DNA of 64,000 bases from Pelotomaculum schinkii (GCF_004369205.1 NZ_QFGA01000001.1:124001-188000); one strand, 5' to 3'. Positions 53,036 through 62,758 are shown, counted from the first letter of the stretch. The notes: generated from the sequence alone by a model not told the origin. Program-made: numbers and translations.

Positions 53036-53547
53036 AATTTTTTGGGGCTGCCATGGTTATAGCGGCCAGCGGCTTGAGTGGTCTGGCCGTGGCCGGCAGC
53101 TATGCCAGGCGTCCCAGAGAACTGCGCGCCCTGCGCTCTGCGCTGCAAATGCTGGAGACCGAGATCATGTATGGGGCCACCCGTTTGCCGGAAGCTCTTG
53201 ATACTGTGGCGTCCCGCTGTGACCAGTTGGTGGGGCCGCTCTTCAAGCAGGCCGGAGTGGAGCTTGCGGCCATGTCCGGAGTCAGCGCCGCGGAAGCCTG
53301 GGAAAAAGCCCTGGCAAAATATTATCCGGCTTCTGCTTTAAAGCCCAGTGATCATTCAATTTTGATCGGTTTGGGCAGGTCACTCGGCAGGTCCGACTGC
53401 GCAGACCAGGTTAAACACCTGCGCCTGGCTATGGAGCAGGTCGCGCAGGAAGCGGCCAATGCGGAAGAAGATGCTTCACGAAACGTTAAAATGTGGAGTT
53501 ATCTCGGTTTTTTGGGCGGGCTGGTTTTTGTTTTAGTGGCTTACTGA
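53029..53547 (+). CDS. spoIIIAB: Stage III sporulation protein AB
   Basis: 172 residues. N-terminal membrane helix, then RRPRELRALRSALQMLETEIMYGATRLPEAL, the SpoIIIAB signature, and a C-terminal helix (WSYLGFLGGLVFVLVAY). It resembles GspF-type platform proteins and would sit with SpoIIIAA at the channel base. Confidence 0.95.
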   Translation: MLKFFGAAMVIAASGLSGLAVAGSYARRPRELRALRSALQMLETEIMYGATRLPEALDTVASRCDQLVGPLFKQAGVELAAMSGVSAAEAWEKALAKYYPASALKPSDHSILIGLGRSLGRSDCADQVKHLRLAMEQVAQEAANAEEDASRNVKMWSYLGFLGGLVFVLVAY

Positions 53548-53566
53548 TTGTAAAGAGGGGGTAAAT

Positions 53567-53770
53567 ATGGGCAGCAGTATTGATTTGATTTTTAAAATAG
53601 CCGGAGTGGGCATTCTGGTTTCCGTTTTAAACACCATACTCAAGCATGCAGGTAAGGAAGAGCAAGGCCAGATCGTTACCCTGGCCGGGCTGGCTATTGT
53701 CTTCATTTGGGTGATACAGCTTCTTGCCAATTTATTTGACCAGGTGAAATCGGTGTTCAGGCTCTTTTAA
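53567..53770 (+). CDS. spoIIIAC: Stage III sporulation protein AC
   Basis: 67 residues with two membrane helices: IDLIFKIAGVGILVSVLNTILKHAGKEEQGQIVTLAGLAIVFIWVIQLL is highly typical of SpoIIIAC. Part of the mother-cell channel membrane assembly. GAGGGGG ribosome site. Confidence 0.95.
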   Translation: MGSSIDLIFKIAGVGILVSVLNTILKHAGKEEQGQIVTLAGLAIVFIWVIQLLANLFDQVKSVFRLF

Positions 53771-53797
53771 ATTAAACTTCGATGAGGTCTATATGCG

Positions 53798-54184
53798 ATG
53801 GATGTGCTTCAGATTGTGGCTCTGGGTTTGACGGCCACCGTGCTCATTGTTGTAGTTAAAAGCCAGCGGCCGGATTTGGCGGTACTGTTGAGTGTCGCTG
53901 CGGGCGCGATCATTTTTCTCCTGGTACTGGGAAAAATCGGCTCGATCATTGAGGTCGTCAAGGAATTGTCGGAACGCGCCGGCATCAGCATGGTTTACCT
54001 GGGTACCATCCTGAAAATAGTCGGGATTGCCTACATTGCTGAATTCGGTTCGCAAATCTGCCGCGATGCAGGTGAAGGGGCGGTGGCCTCCAAGATTGAA
54101 TTTGCCGCCAAGGTTCTGATTATGGTGCTGGCAGTCCCGATTGTGGTGGCCGTTCTACAATCACTGCTAAAACTCCTATGGTGA
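53798..54184 (+). CDS. spoIIIAD: Stage III sporulation protein AD
   Basis: 128 residues with four hydrophobic segments; LTATVLIVVVKSQRPDLAVLLSVAAGAIIFLLVL and VYLGTILKIVGIAYIAEFGSQICRDAGEGAVASKIEFAAKVLIM match SpoIIIAD. Overlaps spoIIIAE by seven bases. Confidence 0.95.
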   Translation: MDVLQIVALGLTATVLIVVVKSQRPDLAVLLSVAAGAIIFLLVLGKIGSIIEVVKELSERAGISMVYLGTILKIVGIAYIAEFGSQICRDAGEGAVASKIEFAAKVLIMVLAVPIVVAVLQSLLKLLW

Positions 54185-55365
54185 GGGCGGTGTGGCAGGT
54201 GACCAAAACATATCTTGCACTGGCAGTTTTTTTGCTTATGTTTTTCCCGGCCTCAGCCCTGGCAAGCCAGGTCAATCCAGCTGACTCAAATCAGCAGGAA
54301 TCACCCCTGGACCTTTTCTCCGTGCAGCAGTATATTGACCAGTTGGACAAGGAGGTCAAGGGCTCCGTTCCCGAGTTGAATTTCGGGGAAATGGTCACCA
54401 AGCTGGCTAAGGGGGAGATCCATTGGAAGCCGGCAGAAATCCTGGCAAATTTGCTCCGACAGCTTTTTAAAGAAGTGGTCGCCAACCTCGATCTGCTTGG
54501 GAAACTGGTGATGCTGGCGGTTATCTGCGCCGTACTGCAGAATTTGATGTCTTCTTTCGAAAAAAGCAGCGCCGCGCAGTTGGCCAACTCCGTATCTTAC
54601 CTGGTGCTGATAACCATCGCCATAGGGTCATTTTCACTGGCGGTCAACGCAGGCAGGGAAGTGGTTAACACGATGGTTATTTTTATGCAGGCCTTGACCC
54701 CGGTTTTACTGACCTTGCTGGTAGCAGTGGGAGGGATAGCCTCAGCAGCTGTCTTCAGTCCGGTAATCCTGGTCACGCTGGATATATTTGGAACATTGAT
54801 CAAAAACGTGATCCTGCCGCTGCTCTTTTTCGTGGCCGTATTGGGCTTGGTCGGCAACCTGTCGGACCGCTTAAAAGTTTCCAGCCTGGCCGACCTGCTA
54901 AAAAGTATTGCCATGGGTTTAACCGGGGTTTTCTCAACTATTTTTCTCGGTGTGCTGGCCATTCAGGGTGTGGCCGGTGCGGTGGGGGACTCGGTTACCT
55001 TCAGGACTGCCAAATACAGCGTTGACGCCTTTGTTCCTGTGGTGGGCGGGATGCTCTCCGATGCCCTGGAGGCGGTGGTCAGTTCTTCTTTATTGATAAA
55101 AAACGCGGTGGGGATAGCCGGTGTGGCGGTGATATTGACGATGCTGGTGGTTCCTCTTTTGAAGATCGTCACGTTGGCTTTTATCTACAAGCTGGCCGGC
55201 GCGCTCATTCAGCCCATTAACGATGGTCAAATGGTGGACTGTTTGAATGGACTGGGCAACAACCTCTTTCTGGTTTTTGCCGCGGTGGCCACGGTGGGCC
55301 TCTTGTTCTTTTTCACCATAACAATAGTTGTCGGGGTCGGTAATATTACCGTGATGTTGAGGTAA
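54178..55365 (+). CDS. spoIIIAE: Stage III sporulation protein AE
   Basis: 395 residues with a signal peptide (cleavage near ASALA) and about eight membrane helices; LLVAVGGIASAAVFSPVIL and the closing GLLFFFTITIVVGVGNITVMLR are typical. It is the largest membrane component of the SpoIIIA channel. Confidence 0.95.
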   Translation: MVRAVWQVTKTYLALAVFLLMFFPASALASQVNPADSNQQESPLDLFSVQQYIDQLDKEVKGSVPELNFGEMVTKLAKGEIHWKPAEILANLLRQLFKEVVANLDLLGKLVMLAVICAVLQNLMSSFEKSSAAQLANSVSYLVLITIAIGSFSLAVNAGREVVNTMVIFMQALTPVLLTLLVAVGGIASAAVFSPVILVTLDIFGTLIKNVILPLLFFVAVLGLVGNLSDRLKVSSLADLLKSIAMGLTGVFSTIFLGVLAIQGVAGAVGDSVTFRTAKYSVDAFVPVVGGMLSDALEAVVSSSLLIKNAVGIAGVAVILTMLVVPLLKIVTLAFIYKLAGALIQPINDGQMVDCLNGLGNNLFLVFAAVATVGLLFFFTITIVVGVGNITVMLR

Positions 55366-55376
55366 GGGGTGGCGCC

Positions 55377-56012
55377 GTGGAAATTATACGCAGCTTGGTC
55401 CAAAACCTCATCGTAATAATCATCCTGGCAGTCTTACTGGATATGTTTCTACCTGCCGGTGAGATGAGGAAATATGTCAAGATGGTCATGGGCTTGCTGA
55501 TTATCGTTGCGGTGGTACAGGCTGTGGGTAACTTGATTCACTGGGATTATGCCGGTGATTTCCCTGCTCTGACGACGCAGGGCGACCAGGGTAAGTTTAC
55601 GGAAATTATGGAGAACGGGAAGAGGCTTACCGAAGACCAGCAGCAAAAAGCGCTGGAGGAGTACAAAAACGGTATAGCCCGCCAGGCAATGGCTCTGGCC
55701 CGCGCCAATAATAAGGTCTCTCTTCTGGGTGTAGAGGTTAAAGTCCAGACCGAACAGAACAAACCAGGGTACGGACAGTTAAGTGAAATGGTTTTGACCG
55801 TGGGTCCAAAAACGGAAAGCGCAGACCTCCAAGCGAAAGGATCGGTCATCAAGGAGGTTGAGCCGGTATCGGTAAAGCTAGACCCTGCAGCGCCGGATGG
55901 ATGGGAGAGGGCAGGAGAACGGCCGCCGGAGGAGGCTGTCGCAGGCCTGGTTGCGACACTGGCCAATTTTTATAACCTTTCACCGGAACAGGTCAAAGTA
56001 AAGTATCAATGA
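55377..56012 (+). CDS. spoIIIAF: Stage III sporulation protein AF
   Basis: 211 residues, GTG start. Two membrane helices (IVIIILAVLLDMFLPAGEMRKYVKMVMGLLIIVAVVQAV, residues about 12-50) precede a soluble domain that forms a ring-building fold in other species. The gene is normally followed directly by spoIIIAG; here 236 bases with a repeat intervene. Confidence 0.93.
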   Translation: MEIIRSLVQNLIVIIILAVLLDMFLPAGEMRKYVKMVMGLLIIVAVVQAVGNLIHWDYAGDFPALTTQGDQGKFTEIMENGKRLTEDQQQKALEEYKNGIARQAMALARANNKVSLLGVEVKVQTEQNKPGYGQLSEMVLTVGPKTESADLQAKGSVIKEVEPVSVKLDPAAPDGWERAGERPPEEAVAGLVATLANFYNLSPEQVKVKYQ

Positions 56013-56088
56013 GACACCCATGCTGCTGTTACGGCGCCAGCAGAGATGAAAATATGCGTCCACATTGTTATGATCAAAGCGGGTTTTC

Positions 56089-56188
56089 ATGTGGGTGCGA
56101 TTTTCAATCGCACTTGCACTGCGAAGCAGTTTAAGGGATTTATACTGTATTTCTTCAGGGTCTTGTGCGAATGAATTCGCACCTGCAT
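56089..56188. repeat. GGTGCGAATTC-family element, type II core, inside the spoIIIA operon
   Basis: 100 bp. Ends ATGTGGGTGCGA and TTCGCACCTGCAT; left hairpin GTGCGATT-TTC-AATCGCAC, right hairpin GTGCGAA-TGAA-TTCGCAC. The core GCACTGCGAAGCAGTTTAAG is the reverse complement of that at 30471-30570. It lies between spoIIIAF and spoIIIAG. Confidence 0.9.
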
Positions 56189-56248
56189 CAAGATAAATTT
56201 AGCTGTTTTTTAAATTAATTTGCGCCCATGATGTGAGGAGGTGAGAGC

Positions 56249-56875
56249 ATGAAAAGATTCTTTGATTTTTTGGGACTGGGGGGACAGGGAAACAATGGTT
56301 TCCCGGCCAAGGACCTGTTCAGGCGCAACCTGTGGCTGGCCGGACTGGCAGCTCTGGGTATTGTAATGTTGCTGTTCTCGGGAACCGGCCGGGAAAAACC
56401 GGCAGAGAAAACCGCAGATCGGTCCGAACTGCCTGTCGCGACCACATCTGAACAAGCCGGAAACGGCATGTCGGCTGAAGAAGAAAAAATCAGTAAAAAA
56501 CTATGCGAAATGCTCCGTCAGGTGGAAGGAGCCGGCCGGGTGGAGGCGTCAGTGCGGCTGTCCGGTTCTACCAGGGAGGAGTATGCCGTAAATACAACAA
56601 CCGGCAAGAAAACAACCCAGGAGCGGGAACAGGCCGGTGGTACACGTCTAACAACGGAAGACACCTTCAGCAGCCAGCTGGTGATGAACCGGAGCGGATC
56701 CGGTGGTGAGCAGCCTGTAGTGGAGCGTGAAACAGCGCCGCAAGTAGCTGGTGTGCTGGTGGTGGCCGAAGGGGCCGGCGAGGCGAGGGTGAAAGCCAAA
56801 CTCTTTGAAGCCACCAGGGTAGCCCTGGGTATTGAACCTCAAAAAATCATGGTCCTCCCCATGGAAAGGAGATAA
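56249..56875 (+). CDS. spoIIIAG: Stage III sporulation protein AG
   Basis: 208 residues. One membrane helix (about 30-46) and a periplasm-like domain EEEKISKKLCEMLRQVEGAGRVEASVRLSGSTREEYAVNTTTGKKTTQE, then VAGVLVVAEGAGEARVKAKLFEATRVALGIEPQKIMVLPMERR, which is the SpoIIIAG signature. It forms the large ring of the channel. Its stop overlaps the spoIIIAH start. Confidence 0.94.
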   Translation: MKRFFDFLGLGGQGNNGFPAKDLFRRNLWLAGLAALGIVMLLFSGTGREKPAEKTADRSELPVATTSEQAGNGMSAEEEKISKKLCEMLRQVEGAGRVEASVRLSGSTREEYAVNTTTGKKTTQEREQAGGTRLTTEDTFSSQLVMNRSGSGGEQPVVERETAPQVAGVLVVAEGAGEARVKAKLFEATRVALGIEPQKIMVLPMERR

Positions 56876-57462
56876 TGATGGTAGCGGTAATTGTTAAGAA
56901 ACGGCTTTTTTTGCTGGTAATCTTGGGCCTGGCCGGACTTACTCTCCTGTTTATGGGCCTGCGCGGGGGGCTGGGTATAGAAGCGCCGCCCTTGCCTGGC
57001 GTCCAGGTCAATACACCAAATACCGGTAATGTCATCATTGAAGGAAGCGTGAAGACGCCCGCGTCCGATATGCAGCTTGATGATCTGGGGTCAAAAATTG
57101 GAGCGTCTCAAAGCCAGGACTTTTTTATTGATTATCGCCTGGAGCGGGACCGCACCCGCGGGCAACAGGTAGAGTGGCTGAGAGAGGTTATTAATAACGC
57201 CGGCACAGCAGATGAAACCAGGCAAAAAGCTCAGGAACACCTTATGGCCATCAGCCGCAGCATGGAAAAAGAGTCCGAGTTGGAAAATTTAATTAGAGCA
57301 AAGGGTTTTGCCGACGCCGCAGTAATGGTGGACGAGAGTACGGCCACAGCCATAGTTGCCGCCGGCAGCCTCAGCAGCGGTGAAGTGGCGGCCATAACAG
57401 AGCTGGTATCCAGAAGCACCGGCATGGAGCAGCAAAAAATCGCGGTCATCAGCAAAAACTAA
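56875..57462 (+). CDS. spoIIIAH: Stage III sporulation protein AH
   Basis: 195 residues. A membrane helix (about 9-27) is followed by a YscJ/FliF-like domain: FIDYRLERDRTRGQQVEWLREVINNAG and the C-terminal LIRAKGFADAAVMVDESTATAIVAAGSLSSGEVAAITELVSRSTGM. It binds SpoIIQ of the forespore across the intermembrane space. ATG at 56875 or 56878. Confidence 0.95.
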   Translation: MMVAVIVKKRLFLLVILGLAGLTLLFMGLRGGLGIEAPPLPGVQVNTPNTGNVIIEGSVKTPASDMQLDDLGSKIGASQSQDFFIDYRLERDRTRGQQVEWLREVINNAGTADETRQKAQEHLMAISRSMEKESELENLIRAKGFADAAVMVDESTATAIVAAGSLSSGEVAAITELVSRSTGMEQQKIAVISKN

Positions 57463-57619
57463 ATGATATTGTATACTTGCTGTAAAGAGGTTCCCAAATG
57501 CCCCGTTTTTTACTATAATGATGGTAATGTTCATTTGTGATCATTACCTGCTGAATCAGGTTGTTAACGTTAATGGCAGCCTGGTTTTTTATATTGTTGA
57601 TGATGGGGAGTGAAAGGCA

Positions 57620-59557
57620 GTGGAACGCCGCGTACAGGTTACTGACACGACTTTAAGAGATGCTCACCAGAGTCTTTGGGCTACCCGCATGCGCACGGCA
57701 GACATGCTGCCGATTGCAGAGAAACTGGACAATATCGGGTACCATTCCCTTGAAGTCTGGGGTGGGGCAACGTTTGACGTCTGTTTGAGGTATCTTAACG
57801 AAGACCCCTGGGAAAGGCTTCGTCAATTAAAAAAACATATTCGAAAAACCCCTCTGCAAATGTTGTTGCGTGGACAATCACTGGTAGGGTACCGGCCTTA
57901 CCCGGACGATGTGGTTGAGTCTTTTATCACCAGGGCGGTTGAGAACGGCATCAATATAATAAGGATTTTTGACGCTCTGAATGATATTCGCAACCTGGAA
58001 ACCCCCATGCGTTCTGCCAAAAAGGCGGGCGCGCACGTCCAGGCGGCAATTGTCTACACAGTGAGCCCGGTGCACACCAACAAGCGTCATTATATTGACC
58101 TGGCGTTGCAGTTGGTCGAAATGGGGGCGGACTCCATTTGTATCAAGGACATGGCCGGTCTTCTGGCGCCCTACCAGGCGTATGACCTGGTAAAATTGCT
58201 CAAGGAAAACTTAAGCCTGCCTCTTCAATTGCACAGCCACTACATTGGGGGATTGGCTGTGGGCGCTTACTTAAAAGCGGCTGAAGCGGGTGTGGATATA
58301 ATTGACACCGCCTCAGTGCCGCTGGCCTTTGGAGCTTCCCAGCCGCCTGTCGAGACTGTCGTTCGCGCCCTGCGGGGCTCTGCTTATGATACCAAACTGG
58401 ATATCCACGAACTTTTCGAGATCGCCGGATACTTTGAAAACTTGAGGAAAGCAAGAGGCTTTGAACGGGGCTTCACCCGGATCAACGACATGCGTGTTTT
58501 TGATCACCAGGTGCCGGGCGGCATGATTTCCAACCTGGTTACTCAGTTGGAGGAACAAAAAGCGCTGCACCGCCTGGGCGAGATCCTGGAGGAGATCCCC
58601 AGGGTGCGCGAGGACTTGGGGTACCCCCCCCTGGTTACCCCGACCAGCCAGATTGTCGGGACCCAGGCCGTCTTGAACGTGCTTAGCGGGGAACGCTATA
58701 AACTGGTCCCCGGCGAGGTCCGTGATTATATTCAGGGCCATTACGGCAAACCTCCGGCGCCGATTAACCAGGAGATAGCCCGCAAGGTGCTGGGGGACCG
58801 GCAGCCTATTGTATGCAGGCCTGCTGATTTACTGGAACCAAAAATGGATAAAATAAGGAAAGAAGCTAAAGATCTGGCAACCTGTGAAGAGGATGTCATC
58901 TCCTACGCCTTATTTACCCAGGTGGCCAAACGTTTTCTGGAGACAAGGAATAAAGGTGGACAATTGGCGCCGGACCCAGCTCCCGGCAGAAAAGAAAATC
59001 CGGCAAAAGACAAGGCTGCGGAAGCGCCCGCCAAGACGCCTGCTTTAAACGATGACTGCGGTGGCGAAACCGCCAGGGAGGTAAATGAATTGAACCTGCA
59101 GGATATTAAAGAGCTAATTAAGTTAATAAATGAAACTGCTGTTAATGAAGTGAAACTGGAAAGTGAAGGAATGAAGATATCTATTAAGAAAGGCGTCGAC
59201 CGCGAGTTAAACCCTGTCAGCCAGACGCCTGCGGTATCGGCTCCGCCGGTCGCCTGCAAGGTTAAGGATGAGACAGAAAATCCCCCAACGGTAAAAACTG
59301 AGGAGAAAAAGACGGAGCTCATTCCGGTGGTATCTCCCATGGTTGGTATGTTTTATGCTGCGCCCGCGCCTGAAGCGCCGCCTTACGTTAATGTCGGGGA
59401 CCAGGTGAAAAAAGGACAGACCCTGTGTATCATTGAAGCAATGAAACTGATGAATAAAATAGATTCAGAAATCGACGGTGAAATTGTTGAGATCGCGGTG
59501 AAGAATGGTGAGCCTGTTGAGTATGGGCAGACCATCTTCCTGATCAAAGAAAAATAA
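57620..59557 (+). CDS. oadA: Pyruvate/oxaloacetate carboxyltransferase fused to a biotin carrier domain
   Basis: 645 residues, GTG start. The TIM-barrel carboxyltransferase (about 1-300) begins [20 protein letters not shown], with the active-site lysine region [11 protein letters not shown] and metal-binding LHSHYIGG. The PYC_OADA region follows to about 455, then a linker. From about 490, [35 protein letters not shown] is an AccB-type N-terminus, and the BCCP domain ends with EAMKLMN, biotinyl Lys609. With AccC next door this would make a two-subunit pyruvate carboxylase or a transcarboxylase; oxaloacetate decarboxylase is the alternative, though no beta/gamma subunits are seen. Confidence 0.9.
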   Translation: MERRVQVTDTTLRDAHQSLWATRMRTADMLPIAEKLDNIGYHSLEVWGGATFDVCLRYLNEDPWERLRQLKKHIRKTPLQMLLRGQSLVGYRPYPDDVVESFITRAVENGINIIRIFDALNDIRNLETPMRSAKKAGAHVQAAIVYTVSPVHTNKRHYIDLALQLVEMGADSICIKDMAGLLAPYQAYDLVKLLKENLSLPLQLHSHYIGGLAVGAYLKAAEAGVDIIDTASVPLAFGASQPPVETVVRALRGSAYDTKLDIHELFEIAGYFENLRKARGFERGFTRINDMRVFDHQVPGGMISNLVTQLEEQKALHRLGEILEEIPRVREDLGYPPLVTPTSQIVGTQAVLNVLSGERYKLVPGEVRDYIQGHYGKPPAPINQEIARKVLGDRQPIVCRPADLLEPKMDKIRKEAKDLATCEEDVISYALFTQVAKRFLETRNKGGQLAPDPAPGRKENPAKDKAAEAPAKTPALNDDCGGETAREVNELNLQDIKELIKLINETAVNEVKLESEGMKISIKKGVDRELNPVSQTPAVSAPPVACKVKDETENPPTVKTEEKKTELIPVVSPMVGMFYAAPAPEAPPYVNVGDQVKKGQTLCIIEAMKLMNKIDSEIDGEIVEIAVKNGEPVEYGQTIFLIKEK

Positions 59558-59595
59558 GAGGCAGATGTATTTACGCGGGGAGAGGAAAAGGTAAG

Positions 59596-60951
59596 ATGTT
59601 TAAGAAAATCCTGATAGCTAACCGTGGTGAAATAGCCCTCCGCATTCTCCGGGCCTGTCACGAGATGAATATAAGCACGGTCGCGGTTTTTTCGGAGGCT
59701 GATCGTGAAAGCCTGCATGTTTTACGAGCTGACGAATCATACTGCATTGGACCTGCTGCTTCTGCTAAAAGCTATTTAAATATAACCAACCTTATCAGCG
59801 CGGCGCTGGTTTCCGGAGCCGACGCGATCCACCCGGGATACGGTTTTTTATCGGAAAACCCTGATTTTGCAGAGGCATGCGCCAGTTGCGGGATTAATTT
59901 TATTGGTCCCTCGTCCAGGGCTATCCAGCAGCTTGGTTCCAAGGCTCTGGCCAGGGATACCATGGTTCAGGCAGGTGTTCCGGTAATTCCGGGCTCGGAG
60001 GGAGCGGTAAAAGACAACGAGCAGGCCTGGCGACTGGCAGAAAGGATTGGCTACCCCGTAATCATCAAAGCCAGCGCCGGAGGCGGTGGCCGGGGGATGA
60101 GGGTGGTCCAGTGCGGTGAGGAGCTGGAGGAAGCCGTCAGCATGGCTAAAACGGAAGCTCTTGCCGCTTTCGGCAACGACGAGGTTTACCTGGAAAAGTA
60201 TGTTGAAGAGCCACGGCACATCGAGTTTCAGGTCCTGGGAGATAAACACGGCAACCTGATCCACCTGGGCGAAAGGGACTGCTCTATCCAGAGGCGCAAT
60301 CAAAAGATGATTGAGGAGTCGCCTTCCGTTGCGCTTAGCCCCGAACTGCGGGAGGAAATGGGACATATGGCTGTGCGTGCCGCCAGGGCGGTGGGTTATT
60401 ACAGCGCGGGAACGGTTGAATTCCTTTTGGATAAAAATTTAAATTACTACTTTATGGAGATGAACACGCGGATCCAGGTCGAGCATCCGGTCACGGAGAT
60501 GGTAAACGGGATTGATTTAATAAAAGAGCAAATCCGTATTGCCGCCGGCGAGAAGCTGGAAATATCACAGGACCAGGTTTCCATAAAAGGGCATGCAATC
60601 GAATGCAGGATTAATGCCGAGGACCCGGGTAAAAATTTTATCCCCAACTCCGGCAGGATTACAAGCTACCTGACGCCCGGGGGGCCCGGAGTGCGGGTTG
60701 ACAGCGCAGTGTACACCGGTTACATGATTCCCCCCTATTATGATTCCATGATTGGCAAATTGATTGTGTGGGGCAAGGACAGGGAGGAAGCCATCGCCAG
60801 GATGCAGCGGGCGCTTCAGGAGTTTGTGATTATGGGTATCAACACCACGATCCCTTTTCATCAGAGGGTGTTCAGGAACGCTTTTTTCCGCCGTGGGGAA
60901 ATCTATACCAACTTTATTCAGCGTCGTATTTTGGGGGATGAGCAACTATAA
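59596..60951 (+). CDS. accC: Biotin carboxylase AccC
   Basis: 451 residues. [23 protein letters not shown] opens the N-terminal domain; ATP-grasp glycine-rich loop [14 protein letters not shown] and [19 protein letters not shown] carry ATP and catalytic residues. It carboxylates biotin using ATP and bicarbonate; the partner is the biotin domain encoded just upstream. Acetyl-CoA carboxylase or pyruvate carboxylase use cannot be told from this subunit alone, but the neighbour points to pyruvate. Confidence 0.95.
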   Translation: MFKKILIANRGEIALRILRACHEMNISTVAVFSEADRESLHVLRADESYCIGPAASAKSYLNITNLISAALVSGADAIHPGYGFLSENPDFAEACASCGINFIGPSSRAIQQLGSKALARDTMVQAGVPVIPGSEGAVKDNEQAWRLAERIGYPVIIKASAGGGGRGMRVVQCGEELEEAVSMAKTEALAAFGNDEVYLEKYVEEPRHIEFQVLGDKHGNLIHLGERDCSIQRRNQKMIEESPSVALSPELREEMGHMAVRAARAVGYYSAGTVEFLLDKNLNYYFMEMNTRIQVEHPVTEMVNGIDLIKEQIRIAAGEKLEISQDQVSIKGHAIECRINAEDPGKNFIPNSGRITSYLTPGGPGVRVDSAVYTGYMIPPYYDSMIGKLIVWGKDREEAIARMQRALQEFVIMGINTTIPFHQRVFRNAFFRRGEIYTNFIQRRILGDEQL

Positions 60952-60970
60952 AACACTAAAATCATAGTGT

Positions 60971-60999
60971 TTGCGTTAATTTACCAACTTTGCTATAAT
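60971..60999 (+). promoter_or_regulatory. SigA-type promoter before asp23
   Basis: TTGCGT (60971-60976), 17-base spacer, TATAAT (60994-60999). The first gene is about 55 bases downstream. Confidence 0.65.
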
Positions 61000-61054
61000 A
61001 TACGCATATGAGACATGGATCATCATTTTTTGGGTATAGTGTATTATAGCGGAG

Positions 61055-61462
61055 GTGAAAAAGATGAACGAGAGTGATTTTGTCAAGGAAGAGCAAACCG
61101 GACTGGGTTCAATCAGGATTTCGGATGAGGTTGTTAAAATAATAGCCGGCCTTGCTGCCACTGAGATTAAAGGGGTAGCCGGGATGAGCGGGGGACTGGT
61201 TGGCGGTATAGCTGAAATGCTTGGCCGCAAAAACCTTTCCAAAGGAATCAAGGTAGAGGTGGGAGAAAAAGAAGCCGCCGTCGACGTTTTTGTGATCATT
61301 GAATACGGGATTAGAATACCTGATGTAGCCGCTCAAATCCAGGAAAGCGTAAAGAGCGCCATTGAACGGATGACCGGCTTGGAAGTTGTCGAAGTCAATG
61401 TAAATGTTCAAGGTGTTGCCTTTACCTCCGAGGGCAGGGAAGAAGAACATAAGGTTAGATAG
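61055..61462 (+). CDS. Asp23/Gls24 family envelope stress protein
   Basis: 135 residues. GSIRISDEVVKIIAGLAATEIKGVAGMSGGLVGGIAEMLGRK and VNVQGVAF are Asp23 signatures. The protein is held at the membrane by AmaP, encoded next. Equivalent to yqhY, which in Bacillus also lies next to accBC and nusB. GGAGGTG ribosome site. Confidence 0.93.
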   Translation: MKKMNESDFVKEEQTGLGSIRISDEVVKIIAGLAATEIKGVAGMSGGLVGGIAEMLGRKNLSKGIKVEVGEKEAAVDVFVIIEYGIRIPDVAAQIQESVKSAIERMTGLEVVEVNVNVQGVAFTSEGREEEHKVR

Positions 61463-61512
61463 CTTAACCGACCCCCTTGACAGGGGGTTAGCTTTTAGGG
61501 AGGTGTACCTGT

Positions 61513-62046
61513 TTGGGTCCTTTCGACCGCTTCTTACTGGGGGTATACGCATTCTTCATTACGGTTGTCTTTGTACTGTTTTCAGCTGTAATGTTGGGTT
61601 GGACGGCTCCCTTGTTTTTGCTGAAAGAAATGTTTTATCCCGGACAACCGGAGATTTTCTGGCCTTTCATGGCTTTGGTCATACTGGCCGGCTTGAGACT
61701 GCTCTGGGTGAGTCTCTTTGGCAAGTCAAGAGGCAGGCATGTGGTCCTGACGGAAAGTTCGCTGGGACAAGTCAATGTTTCGCTGCAGGCGATAGAAAGC
61801 CTGGTAGAGAAAATAGTTTCACAGTTCAGCGGGGTTAGAGAAGTTAAACCCAACATTATACAAGTCCCGCAAGGTATAGGTATTAAAGTTCGGGTTGCGG
61901 TAACCCCGGATGTCAACCTCCCTCAGCTTTCTGAAGAAATTCAAAACAGGGTCAAGTCCAGGGTGATGGAAGTAACAGGGATTACCGTCAATACTATAAA
62001 AATCATGGTTGAGAATATTTCCGTTCACAAGCCAAGGGTTGAATAG
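61513..62046 (+). CDS. amaP: Asp23 membrane anchor AmaP
   Basis: 177 residues, TTG start with AGGGAGGTG upstream. Two membrane helices (about 8-31 and 50-70) are followed by an Asp23-like domain (TESSLGQVNVSLQAIESLVEKIVSQFSGVREVKPNI). It tethers Asp23 to the membrane. The gene is in a run with asp23 and a DUF2273 gene. Confidence 0.88.
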   Translation: MGPFDRFLLGVYAFFITVVFVLFSAVMLGWTAPLFLLKEMFYPGQPEIFWPFMALVILAGLRLLWVSLFGKSRGRHVVLTESSLGQVNVSLQAIESLVEKIVSQFSGVREVKPNIIQVPQGIGIKVRVAVTPDVNLPQLSEEIQNRVKSRVMEVTGITVNTIKIMVENISVHKPRVE

Positions 62047-62075
62047 CACATTTCAGCCCCGGAAAGGAGCGGCAT

Positions 62076-62288
62076 ATGGAAGTATTTCAGGAAATTCTAA
62101 ATAAGCATCTGGGAAAAGCGGTAGGCGTTATTCTGGGCCTGATTTACGGTTTGCTGGCAATTAAGTACGGTTTTTTTAAGGCCCTTTTTGTGTTGATTTG
62201 CGCCGCACTCGGTTATTATATCGGCAAACGGCTGGATGAGAAGGTTGACTTCAGAGAATTGTTCTTAAGGCTTTTCCGGGAACGATAA
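62076..62288 (+). CDS. DUF2273 small membrane protein
   Basis: 70 residues with two hydrophobic stretches: KHLGKAVGVILGLIYGLLAIKYGFFKALFVLICAALGYYIGKRLDE is the DUF2273 signature. It regularly accompanies asp23 and amaP and probably belongs to the same envelope assembly. AAAGGAG ribosome site. Confidence 0.88.
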   Translation: MEVFQEILNKHLGKAVGVILGLIYGLLAIKYGFFKALFVLICAALGYYIGKRLDEKVDFRELFLRLFRER

Positions 62289-62338
62289 CTGTATTGTTCA
62301 CATACAGCGGTTAAATAACGAGGGGGATACGTAACAAC

Positions 62339-62758
62339 ATGGGCAGGAGAAAGGCCAGGGAAAGGGCGCTGCAAATCCTGTTTCAGGTAGATATGGGCGG
62401 CAACGATCCAAAGGAAGCCATGAAAAATATGGATGAGAGCTTTGGACCTGTATACAATAACGTAGAATTTGTCGAAAAGATTGTAATGGGAACCCTCACT
62501 AATTTAGCGTGTATTGATAGAAACATTTCGAGCATCAGTCAGGATTGGAACATAGAAAGAATGGCCAGCGTGGACAGAAATATCATCAGGCTGGCTTTTT
62601 ACGAAATATTGTTCTGCAGTGATATACCGAACAATGTGTCCGTCAACGAGGCTGTAGAACTGGGCAAAGTGTACGGTGGGGAAGAGTCTGCGCGCTTTAT
62701 TAACGGCATTCTCGGCAAGGTGCTGGCGAACCCGGAAGAGTACAAACCTGAATTGTGA
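62339..62758 (+). CDS. nusB: Transcription antitermination factor NusB
   Basis: 139 residues. MGRRKARERALQILFQVDMG and the C-terminal NNVSVNEAVELGKVYGGEESARFINGILGKVL are NusB signatures. With NusE it binds BoxA of rRNA leaders. In Bacillus folD and xseA follow; here folD is absent and an intergenic repeat takes its place. Confidence 0.96.
   Translation: MGRRKARERALQILFQVDMGGNDPKEAMKNMDESFGPVYNNVEFVEKIVMGTLTNLACIDRNISSISQDWNIERMASVDRNIIRLAFYEILFCSDIPNNVSVNEAVELGKVYGGEESARFINGILGKVLANPEEYKPEL

Noticed and set aside
60951-60972. AAACACTA...TAGTGTTT hairpin after accC as terminator
   Set aside because: The stem is AT-rich and has no T tract; it overlaps the -35 region of the asp23 promoter, so the role is unclear.
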